Shown here one piece after another: positions 35,395 to 45,073 of a stretch of 64,000 nucleotides of DNA. Source of the stretch: Acidobacteriota bacterium (lineage in GTDB: Bacteria > Acidobacteriota > Terriglobia > Terriglobales > SCQP01); assembly GCA_021818955.1 (NCBI GenBank), contig JAKASR010000014.1:1-64000 (forward strand), given 5' to 3'. Position numbers and translations under genes: made by a program. Under the pieces are notes generated by a model. The model saw nothing but the letters and a program-made list of their open reading frames with translations. It was not told the origin of the DNA and searched no databases. Position 1 is the stretch's first letter. Every line of letters begins with the position of its first letter.

Positions 35395-36984
35395 ATGGTT
35401 TCTCGAACAGCCAATCACTGGCGAAATACGGTTATTCTGAGCCTGCTAAGTTTCAGCCTGTCACCGGCGCTGGCCGGGCAGCAGCGCCGCCGCCCGCCGA
35501 TGCGGCCCCCTGCGCCGCATGCCGTCAAAGCCAAAAACAACTTTCAGCTTCCACCCAAAGGCCAGGTCGTCACCCAGCATTCCATACGCATTCACGGCAC
35601 GGTGTTGAATTACACGGCCACGGCCGGCACGATCGCACTGCACGACACCTATGGCAAGCTGCAGGCGCGCGTTTTTTATGTCGCCTACACTCTGCCGCAC
35701 GAGAATGCCGTTCAACGGCCGCTTACCTTCTGTTTCAATGGCGGACCCGGCTCGTCCACCGTCTGGCTGCATTTGGGCGGCATTGGACCCCAACGCGTGG
35801 TATTGCAGCCGAATGGATTGCTGCCGCGCCCGCCATTTCAAATCGCCCCGAATCCCGAGACTATTCTTCCCTTCACCGACCTGGTCTTCATCGACGCCAT
35901 CGGCACCGGCTATAGCCGATCGATCAATCGGGCCACCGGCCGGCAATTTTGGGGTCTGGAAGGCGATCTGCACGCATTTGGCGAGTTTATCCGCCTGTAC
36001 TTAAACCAAAACGGGCGCTGGACCTCGCCGCTCTTTCTGCTGGGCGAAAGCTATGGCACCACCCGCGCCGCCGGACTGGCTGGGTATCTCGAGCGCCAGG
36101 GCATTGCCCTGAATGGCATTTCCCTGCTCTCCACCGTGCTCGATTTCCGCACCCTGAGTTTCGCCCACAACAACGACTTACCTTACGTGCTGTATGTTCC
36201 CAGCTATGCCGACACGGCCTGGTATCATCACCAGCTTTCGCCAGCTCTCGAAAAGCTGCCGGTCAGCAAGGTATCCGCCGAAGCCAAAGCTTTCGCGCAA
36301 AACGTCTATTACCCCGCGCTGATGGCCGGCAGCAGCCTGCCGGCGGCGCAAAAAGAAGCCGTGGCGCGCCAGTTGTCGCGTTTTACCGGCTTGACATATC
36401 AATACGTATTGCGCAGCGACCTGCGGATTCCCAATGCCCGCTTCGATCGTGAACTGCTGCGCAATCGCAATCTGGCCGTCGGCCGGCTCGATAGCCGCTA
36501 CACCGCATGGCAGTACAATGCCGTGGGCGAGTATCCCAGCTACGACCCCAGCGATGCCGCGCTGACTCCGCCCTTCACTTCGATGTTGTACCATTACCTC
36601 CGCCAGGATCTCAATTACAAAACCAATCTCTACTACTACATTTTAGGCGGCGGCATCGGTCCCTGGAACTTCAGCCGCGGGCCGCGGGGTTATGCCGGAT
36701 GGGGGGGGTACCCGAACGTCAGCGGATCATTACGCCGGGCGTTTGAGAAAAACCCCTATTTAAAGGTATTCGTCGCCATGGGCTACTACGACCTGGCTAC
36801 GCCCTACATGGCGGTGGAATACACGCTCAACCAGATGCACCTGGCGCCCAGCGCCCGGGCCAGCATCTCCACCGCTTTTTACCATACCGGGCACATGATT
36901 TACGTGGACCAGACCGCGCTGGCCAAGCTGCACAACGATCTGCTGGCATTCTATCGGAAAGCGGCACCCGGCGACGTACACTGA
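35395..36984 (+). CDS. S10-family serine carboxypeptidase
   Basis: 529 residues from the ATG at 35395, with GGGGAGG 9 bp upstream. A signal peptide ends near ALA-GQ, and a proline-rich stretch follows. Catalytic landmarks are FNGGPGSSTVW (substrate binding), the nucleophile in GESYGTTRAAG, an aspartate in GYYDLATP and the terminal histidine in YHTGHMIYV. It removes C-terminal residues from peptides in the periplasm or outside. This bacterial branch (with IGTGYSRS) is common in soil bacteria. Confidence 0.92.
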   Translation: MVSRTANHWRNTVILSLLSFSLSPALAGQQRRRPPMRPPAPHAVKAKNNFQLPPKGQVVTQHSIRIHGTVLNYTATAGTIALHDTYGKLQARVFYVAYTLPHENAVQRPLTFCFNGGPGSSTVWLHLGGIGPQRVVLQPNGLLPRPPFQIAPNPETILPFTDLVFIDAIGTGYSRSINRATGRQFWGLEGDLHAFGEFIRLYLNQNGRWTSPLFLLGESYGTTRAAGLAGYLERQGIALNGISLLSTVLDFRTLSFAHNNDLPYVLYVPSYADTAWYHHQLSPALEKLPVSKVSAEAKAFAQNVYYPALMAGSSLPAAQKEAVARQLSRFTGLTYQYVLRSDLRIPNARFDRELLRNRNLAVGRLDSRYTAWQYNAVGEYPSYDPSDAALTPPFTSMLYHYLRQDLNYKTNLYYYILGGGIGPWNFSRGPRGYAGWGGYPNVSGSLRRAFEKNPYLKVFVAMGYYDLATPYMAVEYTLNQMHLAPSARASISTAFYHTGHMIYVDQTALAKLHNDLLAFYRKAAPGDVH

Positions 36985-36999
36985 TCCGCATTCAATTTA

Positions 37000-37028
37000 G
37001 GGCCAGGGTTCTTTCCCCGGCCCATTTT
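37000..37028. terminator. Terminator after the S10 gene
   Basis: GGGCC-A-GGG / CCC-C-GGCCC form a stem with one mismatch and a six-base loop, followed by ATTTT. It may serve both the S10 gene and the converging ferritin-like gene. Confidence 0.6.
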
Positions 37029-37040
37029 CATCCTCAGAAA

Positions 37041-37649
37041 TCAGGCGGCCCGGCGGCGCGAGGTTCGACTCCCGGCGCGAGCCGCGGCGCCGCGGCGCCG
37101 ACGCCCAGCGCCAGAACTCGCAGCCGTTTCCTCCAGCCCGGCGCCTTCGCTTTCCTCCTCCTCCTCTTCCCTCATCCGGCTGGGCTTGATTTTTTTCGAA
37201 AACCCTTGCAATTTTTTCAGGGCCGCGATTTCTTCTTTCAAGTTAGCCTTCAGCAGTCGAGTAACCGGAGTGTGGTTCATTTCCTCGGACATGGAAATCA
37301 GGGATTCATAGGCGCAGATTTCGTAGGTTTCCGTTTTGATACCGGCGCCAATCTCAAAAACGTCCAGGATGTCCGATTCCGGATTCTCATCCATGAACTC
37401 GCTTTTTTCCTGCACCAGGCCGCGTATGCCGGCGCATTGCGCGGCGCTCGGCTGGACGCCCAAACGCTCGAAGCACTGTTCCAGGCGCTCCACATGCCCC
37501 TCCGTTTGCCGGCCATGTTCGGCAAAAGCATGTTTCAATTGGGGCAGGGTTGCATCGGCTTCCAACTGCCGCAATGCCTCGACCAGTTGCCGTTCGGCAT
37601 CGAGCATATCGCTCATTTCATAAAGAAATAATTCGTGTCCGGTCTGCAT
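37041..37649 (-). CDS. YciE/YciF-like ferritin-fold protein (DUF892) with basic tail
   Basis: 202 residues. I place the start at the ATG at 37649, which has a GAGGTG ribosome site; a GTG lies 6 bp upstream. Residues 1-150 form the DUF892 four-helix fold (E..EMSDMLDAERQLVEAL, HVERLEQCFE, ETYEICAYESL, EEIAALKKL). This di-iron-like family is linked to stress responses. After an acidic run (EEEEEE) the last 40 residues are alanine/arginine-rich, as in DNA-binding tails, so it may bind nucleic acid. Confidence 0.8.
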   Translation of the reverse strand: MQTGHELFLYEMSDMLDAERQLVEALRQLEADATLPQLKHAFAEHGRQTEGHVERLEQCFERLGVQPSAAQCAGIRGLVQEKSEFMDENPESDILDVFEIGAGIKTETYEICAYESLISMSEEMNHTPVTRLLKANLKEEIAALKKLQGFSKKIKPSRMREEEEEESEGAGLEETAASSGAGRRRRGAAARAGSRTSRRRAA

Positions 37650-37808
37650 AATCACACCTCAAGGAGCCTTGGCTCGCGCCTGAAATAGCCGAAAGCGCGA
37701 GCCTGCCATCTACGGATGCGGTCGCGGCGCACCATGCCGTCTTCAGGGCGAAAAAATATGCAGAGCGGCAGCGGTTCATATTGCGATTTCAGGCGGCGGA
37801 TTTGCGCT

Positions 37809-40800
37809 TCAGGATTTGCGTCGCGCCTGGAAAACCAATAGCGCTCCGGCGGCGAGGCCAAGACCGAGCAGGGCCAGAGGAAGCCAGCGTTTGCGGCGTT
37901 TCCGGGCCGCAGCTTCGGATGTCCGCGTTTCCGCCGAAAACTCAGGATAGGGCTCCGACAGGAGCTCGCCTCTTAACTCTTGGAGCCTCAAATCCATAGC
38001 CACGGCGGTATGAACCATTCGTCGAGACATATTCTGCCTTACCTGTTGCCGGCAACTAAACCCATCACTAATTAAAAAAGTACCCGCCCCAGCCGCCTTG
38101 GCGGCGGGTAGCAATCTTTGCGCGGCCAGCGCCTGAGATACCTCAAAATGTTCCTGCTCGAAGCCAAATCCACCCGCCATACCGCAGCAGCCAGTATTCA
38201 TCTCCTCAACTTCCAATCCCAATGCGGCCAGGCAGCGCCGCTCGGCGGCCGAAGCGCCGGGCTTGGAATGACAATGGGTGTGCACATGCGCTCGCCGCGC
38301 CAGCACGGAAGCGCCGGCGCGGCGGGCAGCATACAATTTTTCGAAATCCAGATCCAGGCGATAGCGCAGGCAGAAATCCCCCAGGCCCATTGCCAGCCGG
38401 CTTAGCTTTCGTGCCGGTTCGTATTGGGGAAAAAAGCGCAATAACTCGTCTTTGAATACCGATAGACAGCTCGGCTCCAGCACAATGATCGGCAGTTCGC
38501 GTTCGATTACCGGCCGGAAGCGCGCCAAAATTCCGCGCAAGCGCCGCCGGGCCGGACCTAGCCAGCCATAATCATAGAGCGGACGGCCACAACAGAAGTG
38601 ACCTTCCGGCACACGCACTCTCCAGCCCGAAAGCTCTAAAATTCGCTTAGCCGCCAGTCCGATACCGGGCTCGAAATAATTGGTAAAGGTATCCGGCCAC
38701 AGCACCACTTCCGGCTCCGCCATGGTTTCCGGCCGCAGTATTACTGCCGGAGCTTGTAATTTTCGTTCCCGCCGGATGAGGCTTTGGAAAGATGCATTCG
38801 CGATGCGGGGCGGGATGCGTTCCGCCGCCAAGCCGGACAACCGCAATAGCGCGGGCCCCAGCTTAGGGGTATGCAGCAAGGCATTCGCCAAATCCGGCGC
38901 CAAGCTGCCCAGCCGAGCCCATTGGTCCACCCAGCCCAATAAGTATGCCGACAGCGGACGCCATCGATCGGCATAGTAGTGCGACAGGAACTCGGCTTTG
39001 TAGGCCGCCATGTCCACCTGAACCGGGCATTCGCTCTTACAGGCTTTGCAGGCAAGGCATAAATCCAGGGCTTCCCTGACCTCTTCGCTTTTCCATCCGG
39101 CATCTTGCAAACGTCCCGGTTGAAGCATTTCCAACAGCAGTCGCGCGCGGCCGCGAGTGGAATGCCGTTCTTCGAGCGTAACCTGATAGCTGGGGCACAT
39201 GGCGCCGGTGTCCGGCCGCCGGCATTTGCCCACGCCCACGCAGCGCGATACCGCCCGGACAAAATTATCCTGGTCCTCGGGATAATGAAAATGAGTTTGC
39301 GGGCGGGTGGATTGATACTCGGGACCAAAACGCAAGTGCTCATCCAGGCGATAGGGATCTACCACCATGCCTGGATTCATTACCCCTGCCGGATCCCAAA
39401 TGGCCTTAAATTCGGCAAATGCATTGACCAACTCGCGGCCGAACATGCGATCGAGCAATTCTCCACGCGCCTGGCCGTCACCATGCTCGCCCGAAAGCGA
39501 TCCGCCAAAACGCACGACCAGATCGGCGGCGCATTCCATGAAGCGGCGAAATTTATCGACTTCCTCGCGCGAATCGAAGCGAAAACTCATGCGGCTATGG
39601 ACGCACCCTTGGCCGAAATGGCCATAGAGCGCTCCCTTATAGCCAAACTGCCGCTTCAAAGCCGCCAGAGCGCGCAGGTAATCGGCTAATTGCTCCGGAG
39701 CGACGGCGGAATCTTCCCATCCCGGCCAAGTGTCAGGTTCGCCCGGCACGCGCGCCGAAGCGCCCAGACCGGATTCGCGGATTTCCCAGACTTTTCTTTG
39801 CCGTTCCGCGTCGCTGTAAACGCAAGATCCGCGCATACCCGCCCGGCCGTGCAAGGCAGCGATCAGCGCATGCGCCTGTTCTTCCGCTTCGGCCAGGTTT
39901 TCCCCGCCCGTCTCGACCAGCAACCAACCCGAACCGGCGGGAAGCACGCCCAGTTTGGCTCCCTGGCCGCGCTTGCGCACATTGGCGGCCAATTCCTCAT
40001 CAAAACCTTCCAACGCCAACAGCCGATGCCGCATCATCGCCGGCACCGCGGCGGCAGCCGCATATACATCTTCGAAACCAATCACCGCCAGCGATCGCAC
40101 CGGGGGATAAGGCAATAAGCGCACCGTGGCTTCCAGCACGGTGACACACGTGCCTTCGGTGCCGACCAGCGCCCGGGCCAGGTGAAAGCCATTTTCTGGC
40201 AACAGTTCATCCAGATTAAAGCCGGAAACCCGGCGGGGAATGCGAGGGAAGCGCTGGCGAATAAGACCGGCGTAGCGATCGCGCAAGGCGCGCAGGCGGC
40301 TGAGAATCGCGCCCCAACGCCCGCCGGCGGCAATGGCGTCTTCCAGCATAAGCTCGCTCATGGAACCAACGCGCAGACGCAAGCCATCGGCGGTGATGAC
40401 CTCCAGCGCCTCCAGGTTATCGGCCATTTTCCCGCCCAGGACCGAGTGCGCGCCGCAGGAATTATTGCCGATCATGCCGCCCAGGGTGCAATACGCATGC
40501 GTGGCCGGATCGGGAGCGAAGGTCAGTCCATATTCCGCCGCCCGATTGCGTAATTGATCGCAAATCACGCCCGGCTCGACTCGCGCCAGGCGGCGCCGCG
40601 GATCGAGTTCGAGGATGGCGCGCATGTGGCGGGAGAAATCCAACACGACGGCCGTATTGCAGCCCTGGCCGGCCAAGCTGGTCCCGCCGCCTCGTGGCAG
40701 AATGGCAAAACCGTAGCGCCGAGCCCATGCCAAGACCGCTTCCACGTCGGCTGCTGAACGAGGCGTGACTATCGCAATCGGGTAGCGCTGGTAGTTGGAG

Positions 40801-40916
40801 GCGTCGGTGGAGTACAGCGCCCGATCCCCTGTCCCGATGCGCACCTCGCCTTCAAGCTGTTTTTGCAACTGCCGCGACAGTACCGCCAGCGGCGTGTGCT
40901 CCGCGCTCTCATTCAT
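37809..40916 (-). CDS. FAD-linked oxidoreductase fused to Fe-S domains, membrane-anchored at the C-terminus
   Basis: 1035 residues. FAD-binding type 4 domain (GGGTSLAGQG, then GNNSCGAHS) and FAD-oxidase C-terminal domain lie within residues 1-500, as in D-lactate and glycolate dehydrogenases. Residues about 560-660 hold two 4Fe-4S clusters (C..C..GAMCPS and CLACKACKSECP). A pair of CCG domains follows (FCCGRPLYDYG; TGCCGMAGGFG). The last 25 residues are one hydrophobic helix plus a basic end. Fusion of both parts is known for D-2-hydroxyacid dehydrogenases; the C-terminal helix suggests attachment to the respiratory membrane. Downstream of the DprE2-like gene by 75 bp, same strand. Confidence 0.88.
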   Translation of the reverse strand: MNESAEHTPLAVLSRQLQKQLEGEVRIGTGDRALYSTDASNYQRYPIAIVTPRSAADVEAVLAWARRYGFAILPRGGGTSLAGQGCNTAVVLDFSRHMRAILELDPRRRLARVEPGVICDQLRNRAAEYGLTFAPDPATHAYCTLGGMIGNNSCGAHSVLGGKMADNLEALEVITADGLRLRVGSMSELMLEDAIAAGGRWGAILSRLRALRDRYAGLIRQRFPRIPRRVSGFNLDELLPENGFHLARALVGTEGTCVTVLEATVRLLPYPPVRSLAVIGFEDVYAAAAAVPAMMRHRLLALEGFDEELAANVRKRGQGAKLGVLPAGSGWLLVETGGENLAEAEEQAHALIAALHGRAGMRGSCVYSDAERQRKVWEIRESGLGASARVPGEPDTWPGWEDSAVAPEQLADYLRALAALKRQFGYKGALYGHFGQGCVHSRMSFRFDSREEVDKFRRFMECAADLVVRFGGSLSGEHGDGQARGELLDRMFGRELVNAFAEFKAIWDPAGVMNPGMVVDPYRLDEHLRFGPEYQSTRPQTHFHYPEDQDNFVRAVSRCVGVGKCRRPDTGAMCPSYQVTLEERHSTRGRARLLLEMLQPGRLQDAGWKSEEVREALDLCLACKACKSECPVQVDMAAYKAEFLSHYYADRWRPLSAYLLGWVDQWARLGSLAPDLANALLHTPKLGPALLRLSGLAAERIPPRIANASFQSLIRRERKLQAPAVILRPETMAEPEVVLWPDTFTNYFEPGIGLAAKRILELSGWRVRVPEGHFCCGRPLYDYGWLGPARRRLRGILARFRPVIERELPIIVLEPSCLSVFKDELLRFFPQYEPARKLSRLAMGLGDFCLRYRLDLDFEKLYAARRAGASVLARRAHVHTHCHSKPGASAAERRCLAALGLEVEEMNTGCCGMAGGFGFEQEHFEVSQALAAQRLLPAAKAAGAGTFLISDGFSCRQQVRQNMSRRMVHTAVAMDLRLQELRGELLSEPYPEFSAETRTSEAAARKRRKRWLPLALLGLGLAAGALLVFQARRKS

Positions 40917-40991
40917 ACTTTCAGGGTAAACGATGCTTTAACACGCCACGAATTTATTCGAAGATGAAAATCCCTCGCTCCACACGAATCA

Positions 40992-41732
40992 TTAAATCTG
41001 CAAGCGTCGCATGATCGGTTCGGGCAGAGCGCGAATGCCAGCCATCAGCGGACGCCAATAAGCCGGCGTGTACAATACCGCCGGCCGCCGCCGTTCAAGC
41101 GCGCGCACGATTTCGGCGGCGACGCTCTCCGGCCGGGCCAGCAAGCGGCGGGGTTGGAAAAATTCGGTCATGGGCGTATCCACCGGGCCGGGCTTGATGG
41201 TAATTACGGAAACGCCGCAAGGATGAAGGCGCGCCCGAAGACCTTGTAAAAAAAGCGCCAAACCACCCTTGGCGGAGCCGTAAACATAATTAGCGGGGCG
41301 GCCGCGATCGCCGGCAACGGAGGTGATGGCCGCCAGGCAACCCTCCATTCGCTTCTCAAAATGTTCCGCAAACAAGGTCAAGGCCGCCGCCGCGCTGACA
41401 AAATTCACGGTTAACTGCCGCGTCACCCATTGACTGTCGCACACAGCCGATTTCGGGTCGAGCAAAGCGCCATAAGCGAGCAGCAGGACATCAAAATCGA
41501 CCAGCTGGCGGCGGGCGTATTCATAGGCGGCGCGCTGCTCTTCCAGGTTTTCTAAATCCGCCTGAAAGATCTCCACCCTTTTGGAGCCTCGAAGCTGTAA
41601 ATCCCGCCGCAGTTCCGCCAACCGCCGGGGAGAACGCCCCACCAGCAGCATTTCCACATCATGCCCGACGATTTGGCGAGCCACCTGCCGAGCGATAGCG
41701 GAGAGCGCGCCCAAGATTACAATTTTTTTCAT
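40992..41732 (-). CDS. DprE2-like short-chain dehydrogenase
   Basis: 246 residues, SDR fold with ILGALSAIARQVA as the NAD-binding loop, the LAYG strand, a catalytic serine in ITSVAGDRG and Y-GSAK as the YxxxK motif. The lack of a T-G-x-x-x-G-x-G loop and the overall pattern match the decaprenylphosphoryl-2-keto-ribose reductases. It begins at the last base of the DprE1-like gene without a gap, so the pair would carry out the two-step epimerisation of a polyprenyl-phospho-ribose to the arabinose form. Confidence 0.85.
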   Translation of the reverse strand: MKKIVILGALSAIARQVARQIVGHDVEMLLVGRSPRRLAELRRDLQLRGSKRVEIFQADLENLEEQRAAYEYARRQLVDFDVLLLAYGALLDPKSAVCDSQWVTRQLTVNFVSAAAALTLFAEHFEKRMEGCLAAITSVAGDRGRPANYVYGSAKGGLALFLQGLRARLHPCGVSVITIKPGPVDTPMTEFFQPRRLLARPESVAAEIVRALERRRPAVLYTPAYWRPLMAGIRALPEPIMRRLQI

Positions 41733-43121
41733 TCACCACTCCGTCACGCGCCGCCAAAAGGATGAGGAACATTTGGGATCGATGGCTGCACGAAATCTCC
41801 GCCAATTTGGAAAGGACGATTGAAAGGCGGCGCGCGACATGCGAGCGTCTTTTGCCGGATAAAGCGCTCCCCCGCACGGCAGCACAATGGCATCCAGTTC
41901 ATCGAGCAGTTGCAGCGTGCGCCGGCCCCGCATGGGAAAATCCAAGGCCAAGGTTAAACCCGGGCGCGGAAAAGCCAGTATTCCGGGACTGGCCAGATTG
42001 CCAAAACGCTTCAAGACCATCAAGAAAGAGACTTGGCCGGAAATAGAGATTTTCGCCAACAATCGGCGCAATATGCCCGGATCTTCCGGCAGCAGGCATT
42101 GGTATTGCACCAAGCCGCCGCGTCCATAGATCCGGTTCCAATTATCCAGCGAATCGAGAGGAAAGAAAAAAGACCGGTAGTGGATCAGCTTCGTCCGGGT
42201 CGACCGTTCCTGGTAATTGCGATAAGCGGCATTGAAGAGTCGAATCGTCCAAGGGTTCAGGCATTGCCCGGGGATGCCTCGGGCGACCGGAAAAGCATGG
42301 CGCTGAAGGGATGCCTCGCCGGAATGATTTTCCACCGGCGCGGGGGCATGACTTGCGCTGAAAAAAACACCTTGCGGATCAGAACGCGCGAAACCATCGA
42401 GCCAGGCGACGGTATATTCTTCGCTATCGTCGTTTTGAGCGGTTAGATAAAAAAACTCGTCGAGCGACTTAAAAACCGATTTTCTGGCCAGCAGCCAAGG
42501 ACTGGAGACAGGCTTTAACTGCATTTCGGCCCATAAAATCACGCCGGTGAGTCCCAGGCCTCCAATGGTTGCGCGGAACAACTCAATTTCGCTATTCGGG
42601 CTGCATAGCAATTCCGGGGCATCGGAGCGCGAAAGCATCAATTGGCGCAGATGACGGCCGATACTACCCTGGCGATGATGGTTTTTTCCATGAATATCGT
42701 TGGCAATGGCGCCGCCCAGAGTGACATGGGCGGTGCCCGGCAAGACAGGTAAAAACCAGCCGCGAGGAACGACCATCCGAAGAATTTCATGCAAAGTCAC
42801 ACCTGCTTCGCAGCGCAGAATACCGCGCTGAAAATCGGCGAAAAGAAAACGATCGAGCGGCGTGCAATCGAGAAGATCGCGGCCGAAATTAAGACAACTG
42901 TCACCATAGCTTCGCCGCAACCCCCCGGGCAAAATGGATGCAGGCCCGGCATTAGCCAGGCAGGCCGGCACCTGATCAGACCACCAGGCGCGCAGCACGC
43001 GGCGATGCGCGCCATGAGGATAGCGTCCCCAGGATTCAATATCACGCCGGCCGCGGCCGAGAGACGATTCCGGAACGGGACTGGATACAGATGCACGCCG
43101 GGAGAAGACTGGAACCGCCAT
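41733..43121 (-). CDS. DprE1-like FAD-dependent polyprenylphospho-ribose oxidase
   Basis: 462 residues, VAO/PCMH flavoprotein. PGGLRRSYGD, PGTAHVTLGG and IHGKNHH (about 143-149) form the FAD site, and the C-terminal domain ends LYPAKDAR and DP. This equals mycobacterial DprE1 in layout. The cysteine of the segment GWNICVDFP that is the covalent benzothiazinone target in mycobacteria aligns with Ala392 (PGLTLALDFP). Six bases separate it from the UbiA-HAD gene, and none from DprE2-like. Confidence 0.87.
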   Translation of the reverse strand: MAVPVFSRRASVSSPVPESSLGRGRRDIESWGRYPHGAHRRVLRAWWSDQVPACLANAGPASILPGGLRRSYGDSCLNFGRDLLDCTPLDRFLFADFQRGILRCEAGVTLHEILRMVVPRGWFLPVLPGTAHVTLGGAIANDIHGKNHHRQGSIGRHLRQLMLSRSDAPELLCSPNSEIELFRATIGGLGLTGVILWAEMQLKPVSSPWLLARKSVFKSLDEFFYLTAQNDDSEEYTVAWLDGFARSDPQGVFFSASHAPAPVENHSGEASLQRHAFPVARGIPGQCLNPWTIRLFNAAYRNYQERSTRTKLIHYRSFFFPLDSLDNWNRIYGRGGLVQYQCLLPEDPGILRRLLAKISISGQVSFLMVLKRFGNLASPGILAFPRPGLTLALDFPMRGRRTLQLLDELDAIVLPCGGALYPAKDARMSRAAFQSSFPNWRRFRAAIDPKCSSSFWRRVTEW

Positions 43122-43127
43122 AAGCGA

Positions 43128-44630
43128 TCAAAGCGGCCTGGCGGCAAGGACCACGGTGATCACGCAGGCCAAGGCGAAATAACTGAATTTGTCGGTAAGC
43201 GCGAATAGCACCAGGTCGGATGGCATTTGGCCGCGTTGAGCGACCAACCAGGTTCGGGCTATCCAGTAAAGGAAAATCGGGCAAAGAAACAGCAGCCACA
43301 TGGGCTGGCGGTAGAGCCGGGTGACGGCGGTGCTGGTTACATAAAGCGCCAGAATCAGCACCGCGAGCCCGCCGGATAGAATGCCGAATGGGCGCAGAAA
43401 ATCCAGATCGCCGCGCGCATAATCCCGGCCGGCGACGGGAGACGCCACCTCAGCATTCAATTCCGTCACTCGCTTCAAGACCGCCAAGCTCAAAAATATA
43501 AACATGGAAAATGCCAGCAACCAGGGCGAAAACTGAAGTTTGGCCGCCACGTTTCCGGCGATTAAACGCAAGGTATACAGGCCCGCAAGCATGAAAATAT
43601 CCGCCAAGGCGAATCGTTTAAGCAAAAAAGAATAGGAAATCACCATCAACAGATATGCCGCGGAAACCGCCGCATTGAGCAGCGAAATGGATGCGGCGAC
43701 CGCCACGCCGCAGAGCGCCAACACGGGAGCCACCAGCAAGCCGGCGCCCAGCGGCAAATCGCCGGCGGCAAAAGGGCGCCGCTGTTTATCCACATGGCGG
43801 CGGTCGGCGTGCAGATCCAGCAAATCATTGAGCATGTAGGCGGCGGAGGCGCAAAGGCAGAAGCTAAGAAAAATCAGAGCCGCCGAAAATACCGCCATCG
43901 AGTTACGCAGATCATGCGCCGCCAGCAGGGGCACGAAGACGATCAGATTTTTCGACCATTGATGGATGCGCAACTGCCGGGGCCAGGCGCTAGAGCGCGG
44001 CGCCGCAACAGATTCCACCGAGGGATGCCGGCGAAGCAGTTTGCGCTCCAGCCGGCGGCTATAGCCGGCATAAATTGCCGTGCGCGCTTCCTTCCAGACG
44101 GAAAAATCCGCGGCAGAGTCGCCGGCGTAGTCAAAGCCTTGCGCGCCAAAACGCCGGCGAATAGCCGCAAGTTTCGCCGCGCCCTTGACCTGTTTATGAT
44201 CGCTGCTGGCAATGATGTCGTCGAATCCGCCCAGATACTCCGCGACCGCACACGCAATGCGTTCATGGGCCGCAGTGACGAGCACGATCTTGCGTCCCTG
44301 CAGGCGCGCCGCCGCCAGGCGTTGCAGCAGCGTGCGGTTGTAGCAAAGCGCCGCGGGATCGAGGCCGACACGCCGGGCTAGTTGGGCCTTCAATTCCGCC
44401 CGGCCGGACAGCAACCAACCCGGCAATGCCCAAAGCAGGCGTGGTTTGCGGCGTAGCATCAATAACAGCATTTCAATCAAGGTATTGGTGCGGCACAGCG
44501 TACCATCCAAATCGACGCATAATGGCAGATCCATCCATCCGGGAGCGGCCGCCGCGGCGGAAGTACCGGAAGCAAGAGTCCGATTTGAACCCGGCAACGC
44601 CGCGGTTGGGATTTTCGAGGCGAGAGTCAT
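43128..44630 (-). CDS. HAD-UbiA fusion, decaprenylphosphate phosphoribosyltransferase-like
   Basis: 500 residues. The N-terminal 200 hold a HAD phosphatase domain (DLDGTLCRTNTL, VLVTAAH, SSDHK, YAGDSAADFSVW). The rest is a UbiA membrane transferase with NDLLDLHADRRH..KQRRPFAAGD (the NDxxDxxxD motif) and nine helices. This fits DPPR synthase, which adds phosphoribose to decaprenyl phosphate, fused to the phosphatase that acts next. Such fusions feed the DprE1/DprE2 pair in actinobacteria and some rhizobia. The start might be the ATG at 44534 instead. Confidence 0.85.
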   Translation of the reverse strand: MTLASKIPTAALPGSNRTLASGTSAAAAAPGWMDLPLCVDLDGTLCRTNTLIEMLLLMLRRKPRLLWALPGWLLSGRAELKAQLARRVGLDPAALCYNRTLLQRLAAARLQGRKIVLVTAAHERIACAVAEYLGGFDDIIASSDHKQVKGAAKLAAIRRRFGAQGFDYAGDSAADFSVWKEARTAIYAGYSRRLERKLLRRHPSVESVAAPRSSAWPRQLRIHQWSKNLIVFVPLLAAHDLRNSMAVFSAALIFLSFCLCASAAYMLNDLLDLHADRRHVDKQRRPFAAGDLPLGAGLLVAPVLALCGVAVAASISLLNAAVSAAYLLMVISYSFLLKRFALADIFMLAGLYTLRLIAGNVAAKLQFSPWLLAFSMFIFLSLAVLKRVTELNAEVASPVAGRDYARGDLDFLRPFGILSGGLAVLILALYVTSTAVTRLYRQPMWLLFLCPIFLYWIARTWLVAQRGQMPSDLVLFALTDKFSYFALACVITVVLAARPL

Positions 44631-44811
44631 AGAACCGGGAAGATTCAGGTGCTCTGATTCTCCGCCTGTTCAAAGATGTTTTACCGGCGGTTGCGATCGG
44701 CGATTTTTACACTTTTTACGCGGGTGAAGCCGATAAGCCATCGCGCTGCAGCAACTCGGCAAACCTCTCATATAAACGCCGACGCTCATCCGCCACACTA
44801 TCCATCCATTA

Positions 44812-45027
44812 TTAACGTCGAAGGAGATAGAGAATCAGGCTCAGTACCAGGCTGAGCAGCAGCATCGTGACCCAGGGAATATAAATCGTCCAGCCCCGGC
44901 CGCGGACGACCAGATCGCCAGGCAAATGGCCGAGCGGCAGCCCCAGGCGGGAAGCGGCCATAAGCAGCAAACCCAGCGCCGCCAAAATTAAGCCGGCGCC
45001 GAGAAGGAATTTACCCAGCACGGCCAT
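44812..45027 (-). CDS. DUF2905-family small membrane protein
   Basis: 71 residues with two hydrophobic segments around LGHLPGDLVVRGRGW, the DUF2905 signature. Function unknown. I start it at the ATG at 45027; the frame is open upstream but runs into the ndk gene. Follows ndk on the same strand by 46 bp, as often seen next to housekeeping genes. Confidence 0.75.
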   Translation of the reverse strand: MAVLGKFLLGAGLILAALGLLLMAASRLGLPLGHLPGDLVVRGRGWTIYIPWVTMLLLSLVLSLILYLLRR

Positions 45028-45073
45028 CGCATGGTTTCCGGGAGGTAAAATAACCGCCAGCCGCTTGCAGGCG

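Noticed and set aside
37652-37861. Possible 69-residue gene between the FAD/Fe-S and the YciE/F-like genes
   Set aside because: It overlaps the end of the large gene, lacks a ribosome site and shows no recognisable composition or motif.
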